From assembly GCA_948146395.1 (NCBI GenBank), contig OX411547.1, positions 32,530,614 to 32,594,613 on the forward strand: DNA of 64,000 nt, in the 5' to 3' direction. Positions 60,201-64,000 of this stretch are shown here, one piece after another. Positions within the stretch are counted from its first letter, which is position 1. The number at the start of each line of letters is the position of its first letter. Under the pieces are notes generated by a model. It had not been told where the DNA came from, searched no databases, and saw only the letters and a program-made list of their open reading frames with translations. A program made the translations under genes and the position numbers. The DNA is from Fragum whitleyi. Its lineage: Eukaryota; Mollusca; Bivalvia; Cardiida; Cardiidae.

Positions 60201-62639
60201 CTCTTCTTCGTTCAATGAACTCAGCATCAAATTTGTCTGTGGCCATATTCTGCCAGGTATATGAAGCCTATAAAATAACATGTGTCAACAATTGTTGTTA
60301 ATCGGTTTAAGATAACGCAGTTGTGGCCAAGGTAAAAGTTGTTTAGCCCAGTCTAAAATTGTATCATGTATCTTTCGTGGCAATAATAGAATGTTAATAT
60401 ATGACACAATTTAAGATTGAGTCAAAGATACCAATTCAAAGTATGTTTATACAGATAAATAAGAGTTAAAAGACCCCAATATACAATACCATCATAAAAG
60501 TTTTATAATGTTGAAAACAGTGACCTTCACAAAATAAACTAGGCCTTGACTGATGATATTGACATAGTCATCCACAAAGAGGTCTAGTCACAAACTATGC
60601 ACATATAAAATATCTTAGCTATATCAATTACCATTAAAAATGATATAGCCAATGTTGAAGTTTTTGTATAATATTCAAATCATGTGACCTTCAAAAATTA
60701 CCTTGACCTTGACTGATGACATTGACTTGAATAGTAGCCACAAAAAGGTCTTGTCACAAGCAACAAACATGTATGCAAATAATCAAGCTATATCACTTTA
60801 CTTTTTTGGCCAATATTAAATATTTAATTTTCACAAATTTGACCTCGAGAAAAAAAAATTGACTGATGACCTTGATATCTTGGTACCAACAAAAGATGTT
60901 GTCCCAATCAATTGTCATTTGGAATATAAATGCTCTATCACTTACCATTCAAAAGTAAAAGCCATTGTTAAAGTGTTTTTTTTTTTTTTTTTCAGATCAA
61001 TGGACAATTAAAATAGACAAACAGATGACAAACAGATGAACATACAGAGAAAAAACACCCCCCCAATCTATGGATGCAGGTGCATATAAAATAACAGATT
61101 TAAATTGTCATCCCTCTAGTTTATCCAGGGCTTTTGTTTGACCCTTAAACCAGGGTTTTGGCCCTCAAAGAAATCCTAGAGGGGATCATTTTGATCCACT
61201 GCTCTTTTCTTCCCCTACAAAACCAGTTTTGACCCCCCAGAACTTTTTGGTCAATGGGTTAATGACTCCTAAATTTCAAAAGCTAGCACAAGCCCTGCTT
61301 ATCTGAACCCTGAAAGAAGTACATACCTTTTTCTCTGGTAATGGTGGAATAACTAAAGTTGGATAGACAATCTCTAGGTAGTTTCTCAACAGTTCAAACT
61401 CGCTATATCTCCTCCATAATGACGTGGTACCATCCCCTCGACATTTTACATTATTGTCTGTTATCCTGCAAATAAAAACCCAGTGTTCAGGGTGAAAACA
61501 TTCACATTAAAGTGTATGATAAACGTTTTCAACCACAAACATTCTTTTTAATTTGAGCCTGTGCATGACAAATCCAACAATTTCAAATGAACCCCAAGCA
61601 AAGACTCTGGCCAGCCTGTGCTTTTGCACAGTCAGACCAAAGTCTTTACTTTGCACTTTGTAGATGGAAGATATCTCATAGTGTCTGTAGACAGTCAGGC
61701 AATCTTCATTGTGTGGATGTCTAGGCTGCCAAATGTTTGCCCTTCATAAACATGTCAAATTGTTGGATATGTATCACACAGGCTCATTTAATTTTTTCTT
61801 TAGCTCTGATTTATAGGATTTGTCATAGAATCTAGAATAGGAATGTTATGAAGCCAGCCTTTGTAAAAATCTAGACAAGGTTAAGATCAGCTTGTCTCAA
61901 ACAAAATCAAGTAACAGATTCTTTTTCTCACATTACCACTAGTTTTGTATGTTAAAACCCATTTTCATGTGATAAAAATACAGTGATGATGTGTGTTGGA
62001 TGACGTTGTGATCACTTCATTTTCAGAATCTATGTATCATATCCTATCCTGTCATACATCCTATTCTATCCTATAATCATACATTTACGTTATACATATT
62101 ATTACAACATATCATAAAAAGACACATTATAAATATAAACTACAACATATTGAGCACACAATCACACACGCGCAAGAAGAGATGCAGTAGAATTCCCACA
62201 AGATCAAATCTTTTGAGATTTTTCATCCACCGCCACCCAATTACAGCTGGTTGGGCTGAGGCAGTGACTATAAAGTACCGGTAACTTGCCCAAGAACACA
62301 ATCCTCTGTCTGTAGGACTCATTTCTCCAACCTTTGGAATGGGGGCGCTGCTCTCAACCACTTAAGCTATCAGGCCAGACACTTGTGTGATCTTACATAT
62401 GTGTAAGAGTGAGTATTTAGAATGGTTTTTATCCAGTTGAATGTAAATTTTACAATGTTTTTAACTGTAAGATAATCTCAGATTTTATAGCTCTATTTAT
62501 GATCAAACACCTACATTATTTACCAACATTACCTTGTTTCCACTAGGTAAACAATAAATGTATCTTGCATCTTCATGGCTGTCGTACTTCTCTTCTCTGG
62601 CTCTGACACTGTAATCTCCATCCATTGTAACATGTTTGT
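48197..62639 (-). CDS. SNX4: Sorting nexin-4 (PX-BAR), 13 exons seen, 5' end outside window
   Basis: Exons, 5' to 3' on the minus strand: 62639-62533, 61465-61327, 60267-60190, 58952-58881, 58233-58186, 57237-57182, 55517-55445, 54736-54609, 52986-52897, 51359-51269, 50119-49962, 49042-48928, 48244-48197 (stop). All junctions are GT-AG and keep frame, giving 400 residues; vertebrate SNX4 has about 450, so only about 50 N-terminal residues are missing. PX domain: WRRYSEFELLR (53-63) with the phosphoinositide-binding Arg, the PPLPEK loop (76-81) and FIERRRAALE. The BAR part follows from about residue 165 (YAQSIDAILEEEEQYADQLK, SLSGMKKALFG, DIDRFKRQKAKDLKE) and ends IAIWTSAKDCFTKM. SNX4 binds PI3P on early endosomes and drives tubular recycling and autophagy-related sorting. 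Introns are full of MITEs. Confidence 0.96.
48513..48582. repeat. Family A hairpin in the last SNX4 intron
   Basis: atgctcagtgcaaaacagtc...atcttgcactgagccat, between exons 48928 and 48244. Confidence 0.85.
49358..49432. repeat. Family A hairpin in an SNX4 intron
   Basis: gatggctcagcgccaaacag...ctgttttgtgctaagccatc. Confidence 0.88.
50145..50384. mobile_element. Family D MITE beside the SNX4 splice acceptor at 50119
   Basis: tgagccagtgtgtgacattt...aaatgtcacacacaggctca. Its edge is 26 bp upstream of the exon's first base. Confidence 0.9.
50615..50690. repeat. Palindrome related to the 14.8 kb array
   Basis: gcaagagtgtattaagtgta / tattcacttagtacagtcttgc, with centre tatacattgtata; a single unit in an SNX4 intron. 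Confidence 0.7.
51269..51359 (-). CDS. SNX4: SNX4 exon with two possible 3' splice sites
   Basis: The upstream acceptor (cctgacag) gives YVCRRHECLQYD, matching the AVCRKHELMQYD pattern of vertebrate SNX4, and was chosen. A second in-frame AG 12 nt downstream (tatgcag) would remove four residues (YVCR). Confidence 0.88.
51523..51872 (+). mobile_element. Family G foldback element in an SNX4 intron
   Basis: acttgtccataaacaagaa...ggcattagaattccacacct, with a central gaagacaatactgtaaccc / gcattttcttc hairpin. Confidence 0.8.
53005..53275. repeat. Dispersed repeat (also at 58.98 kb)
   Basis: atttatgccccccattaaag, caggtcaatagcctattctt, then ccacctgtgaag and caaagcaatatacccc. Both copies lie in SNX4 introns. 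Confidence 0.75.
54043..54190. repeat. Family C foldback, diverged, in an SNX4 intron
   Basis: aagtcctgtatccaaaatgc...ttttgaacccaggact, with inner tgcaaagctggttgaaatttg. Confidence 0.6.
54758..55000. mobile_element. Family D MITE beside the SNX4 splice acceptor at 54736
   Basis: tgagcctctgtctgacattt...taatgtcaagcacaggctca. Its edge is 22 bp upstream of the exon's first base. Confidence 0.85.
55569..55870 (+). repeat. Dispersed repeat in an SNX4 intron
   Basis: aagagcaccgcctacgggtg, gctcggctgtcgagtgctgg, gacaacgacgacgacacgg, then the enclosing frame ends. Reverse copy of the 2.6-2.97 kb repeat. Confidence 0.7.
56128..56200. repeat. Family A hairpin in an SNX4 intron
   Basis: gatggttcagcacaaaacta...aattttgcactgaccc; a more diverged copy. 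Confidence 0.78.
56315..56772. mobile_element. Long foldback element (~460 bp) with perfect central hairpin
   Basis: Outer arms ctcattcggaacatcactcg (from 56332) and the complementary cgagtggtgttccgaatgac (to about 56766). A central ~33-bp-armed hairpin lies at 56465-56540 (gctgaaaaatcttaattttt / aaaaattaagatttttcagc). The interior includes gacgtcattgag. It lies in an SNX4 intron. Confidence 0.75.
56770..56892. repeat. Family C foldback in an SNX4 intron
   Basis: cctgtgttgaggatggaaaa...gttatcttgaacacagg, with inner acatgcaaagcaggctataa. It directly abuts the 56315-56770 foldback. Confidence 0.75.
56932..57160. mobile_element. Family F MITE, downstream arm of the exon-flanking pair
   Basis: 229 bp, TTAA at both ends, termini ttaaccctttactg / ggaaagggttaa. 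It has an internal hairpin gaagaaattgctt...aagcaatttcttc. It lies in the SNX4 intron 22 bp from the 56-nt exon. Confidence 0.9.
57182..57237 (-). CDS. SNX4: SNX4 56-nt exon enclosed by an inverted MITE pair
   Basis: It encodes AESKLKTLSASFRLRSPD plus two bases of the next codon. The acceptor is ctttcag and the donor GACAG|gtata. At 56 nt it is not a multiple of three, so skipping would shift the frame. Near-identical family-F elements in opposite orientation begin 33 bp upstream and end 22 bp downstream of it. Confidence 0.93.
57270..57498. mobile_element. Family F MITE, upstream arm, inverted copy of 56932-57160
   Basis: 229 bp, TTAA-flanked. Its reverse complement matches 56932-57160 with roughly a dozen differences by eye (about 95%). 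Same internal hairpin. Confidence 0.92.
57743..57990. mobile_element. Family E MITE, diverged, in an SNX4 intron
   Basis: ctaaccctagtcatgctgaa...gttcagcaagacaatggttaa; inverted relative to 44959-45194. Confidence 0.78.
58483..58850 (-). mobile_element. Family G foldback element in an SNX4 intron
   Basis: agaggtgtggaattcccatg...tgtatttccagccccctgg. Its end lies about 30 bp from the 3' end of the exon at 58881. Confidence 0.82.
58977..59275. repeat. Dispersed repeat, second copy
   Basis: atttatgccccccataaaag, ctattctttgtcaatcaaca, agtacaaagcaatataccc; same orientation as 53005-53275. Confidence 0.75.
59608..59895 (-). mobile_element. tRNA-derived SINE in an SNX4 intron
   Basis: Reverse orientation. 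Box B region at about 59825-59845, box A at about 59865-59890 (gcgctatgacgg end), body gttatatctcaac / ctaacaatggattcctgg. It lies between the exons at 60190 and 58952. Confidence 0.82.
60525..60990. repeat. Tandem repeat, about three ~165-bp units, in an SNX4 intron
   Basis: Each unit has tgaccttgactgatgac, a ggtcttgtcacaa-like block and a tatcacttac block. It is followed by a run of T (60977-60992). Confidence 0.7.
61327..61465 (-). CDS. SNX4: SNX4 exon with PX-domain core
   Basis: Its 139 nt encode the heart of the PX phosphoinositide-binding domain: RRYSEFE (Arg-Tyr of the PI3P pocket) and the Pro-rich PPLPEKK loop. The acceptor is tttgcag and the donor AAG|gta. The first G completes an Arg codon from the preceding exon. 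Confidence 0.95.
61554..61786. mobile_element. Family D MITE in an SNX4 intron
   Basis: tgagcctgtgcatgacaaat...atatgtatcacacaggctca; interior shared with other copies (gactctggccagcctgtgc). Confidence 0.85.
62195..62390 (-). mobile_element. tRNA-related SINE-like fragment in an SNX4 intron
   Basis: The minus strand carries ctggcctgatagcttaagtg followed by a body containing agctgtaattgggtggcgg. It resembles the 19.9 kb element in layout. Confidence 0.5.
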
Positions 62640-62748
62640 CTGCCAAAAAAAAAAAAGAGGATTTAAATCAATTGTAACTAGTAGGATAAGTGTAAACTAA
62701 ATTATCTTTTTAAGCAGATCAGTGCTATCAAGGTTCATATTTTACCTA

Positions 62749-62997
62749 TTAACCCTTGTCATGCTGAATAAATTTTGGCTAGAAATTTTCATCAATACCA
62801 AAGGGCAAAAAGCACCAAAAGTACCAACTGTTTGTCAATTCTTATTTGAAAAAACTTAATCTATTGACACTTCTTGTTTGAAAGTGAGAAACAGGTGGTG
62901 TAGACTAACATCAGACTGCACATATTGTGTAGGCTGATGTTAGTCTATAGCTCCTGCAAAAGCAGGAATATTCTGGGTTCAACATGACAAAGGTTAA
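62749..62997. mobile_element. Family E MITE upstream of the first visible SNX4 exon
   Basis: ttaacccttgtcatgctgaa...ttcaacatgacaaaggttaa; its edge is 110 bp upstream of the exon at 62639. Confidence 0.85.
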
Positions 62998-63775
62998 CCA
63001 GGGTTTGGACCCCCAATATCTGAAAATATCCTCAGTTGAAATTCACATGGTATAGTATACCCTATATAGAAATTTCAGGCTTCTTAAAAAATCTCTGTCC
63101 AAGAAACACACTTCTTTTCTTGTCAAGTTCAATAGATAGGGGAGGGAAATGGATTCTAACCACTGCTACAAACTTTAACAGTTAGGTGAACTAGGGCTCT
63201 GCCTTTGAAGTCCTGTATCCAGACACTATCTGCAGCTAGTGGGACACAATTTCAAACCTGAATCCATCAGGTTACAGTTGATGGAAATTAAAAAGCGAGT
63301 ATCAAAATTAATTTTTTTAGAGCTGCTCTACTCCATATTCAAAAGATTAAAGCTTAGCAATCTTTCATCCCTATCAGGTAAGGGTGATTGCATGATTCCT
63401 GTTCATCATGAAATGATTGCTCAACTTCTGAAAACTAGCGCATGCAAAATTGTGCATTTGTCTGTGAGTGCAAAAGGTTAAAATGCAACACAGAATTTAA
63501 ATAATACTTGTAATACATGAGGTGTAACATAAAACATCAATTTCCCAATATTTTTTAAAATTACTCGAACAACGTAAATGAAATAAATTTCTTCATAACC
63601 TATATATGCAAATAAAATCCCCTATCTTCATTTTGTAATGAAAATATTTCTAAATTCATTTTTCAAATATCAAATTAAATCTGAGTCAAATATCCCGGAT
63701 ACCAGAAATCCCGGACAAAATCCATACTTTTTAAAAAACAGATACCCTTAATATCTTATGTGTAACTGATTTTGA

Positions 63776-63850
63776 AAGTGACAAACCAAGCGATCGCCCT
63801 TCAATTGTTTTGAAGCCCAGTGCTCTACAGACTGAGCTAATAGGGTAGAC
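63776..63850 (-). repeat. tRNA-like fragment
   Basis: The minus strand reads tagctcagtctgtagagcac then ttcaaaacaattgaagggcg. It has a box A but the anticodon region is enlarged and no convincing acceptor stem is seen. It is probably a SINE relic, not a tRNA gene. Confidence 0.4.
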
Positions 63851-64000
63851 ATAAGGGGAATAACCAGCCATACAGGCTTAAATATTTCCCTTCATTCCGA
63901 AAGTATAAGTTGACAATCTTTCAACAATGTAGACAAATGTATCCACTTGCCTACCGAGCTAGGATAGATACATAAACGTTTACAACAATTTAGTGTAAGT

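Noticed and set aside
62640..64000. Search for the first SNX4 exon
   Set aside because: No minus-strand ATG followed by a suitable N-terminal sequence and a donor was found; it probably lies beyond 64000.

Overview
This window looks like AT-rich nuclear DNA from a lophotrochozoan animal, most likely a bivalve mollusc. The reasons are spliced genes with GT-AG introns, a clear animal sorting-nexin gene in at least 13 small exons, tRNA-derived SINEs, a non-LTR retrotransposon tail, Tc1-like and Tigger/pogo-like DNA transposons, and a very high density of short foldback elements. The lineage call is inference; no species can be named from sequence alone. No ribosomal RNA, convincing tRNA gene, CRISPR array or bacterial-type operon was seen.

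Layout. (1) 1-6 kb: a two-exon CD225/dispanin-type membrane protein gene (+), surrounded by foldback elements. (2) 6-15 kb: no gene seen. It holds a SINE, three adjoining tandem-repeat arrays (7.9-10.7 kb), another SINE, and an unusual 1.3 kb foldback element whose two arms are arrays of a degenerate 7-bp repeat in opposite orientation (11.0-12.3 kb). (3) 16.8-19 kb: a class A GPCR (-) whose coding exon starts a few bases from a 0.6 kb nested-palindrome element, with a decayed tandem copy of its own 3' end just downstream. (4) 24.2-44.2 kb: a large tandem segmental duplication (about 24.25-34.33 and 35.86-44.16 kb). Each copy holds one two-exon gene for a roughly 814-residue, highly charged, probably disordered protein with a short hydrophobic/Cys tail. 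The first copy is open; the second has a one-base frameshift. The same retrotransposon relic and hairpin lie in both copies, while other mobile elements are present in only one, giving a relative order of insertions. (5) 47-48 kb: a deleted Tigger-like element nested in a foldback element. (6) 48.2-62.6 kb (-): sorting nexin-4 (SNX4), complete at the 3' end and missing only its N-terminal exon(s). Its introns are packed with foldback elements, several within about 20-35 bp of splice sites.

The genes do not form a pathway. The strongest new observations concern mobile elements acting on gene structure: two nearly identical TTAA-flanked MITEs in opposite orientation enclosing a 56-nt SNX4 exon, the foldback element beside the GPCR splice acceptor, the tandem duplication with differential decay, and the Foldback-like heptamer element. 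All boundaries are hand-read and may be off by a few bases; identities quoted are by-eye estimates.
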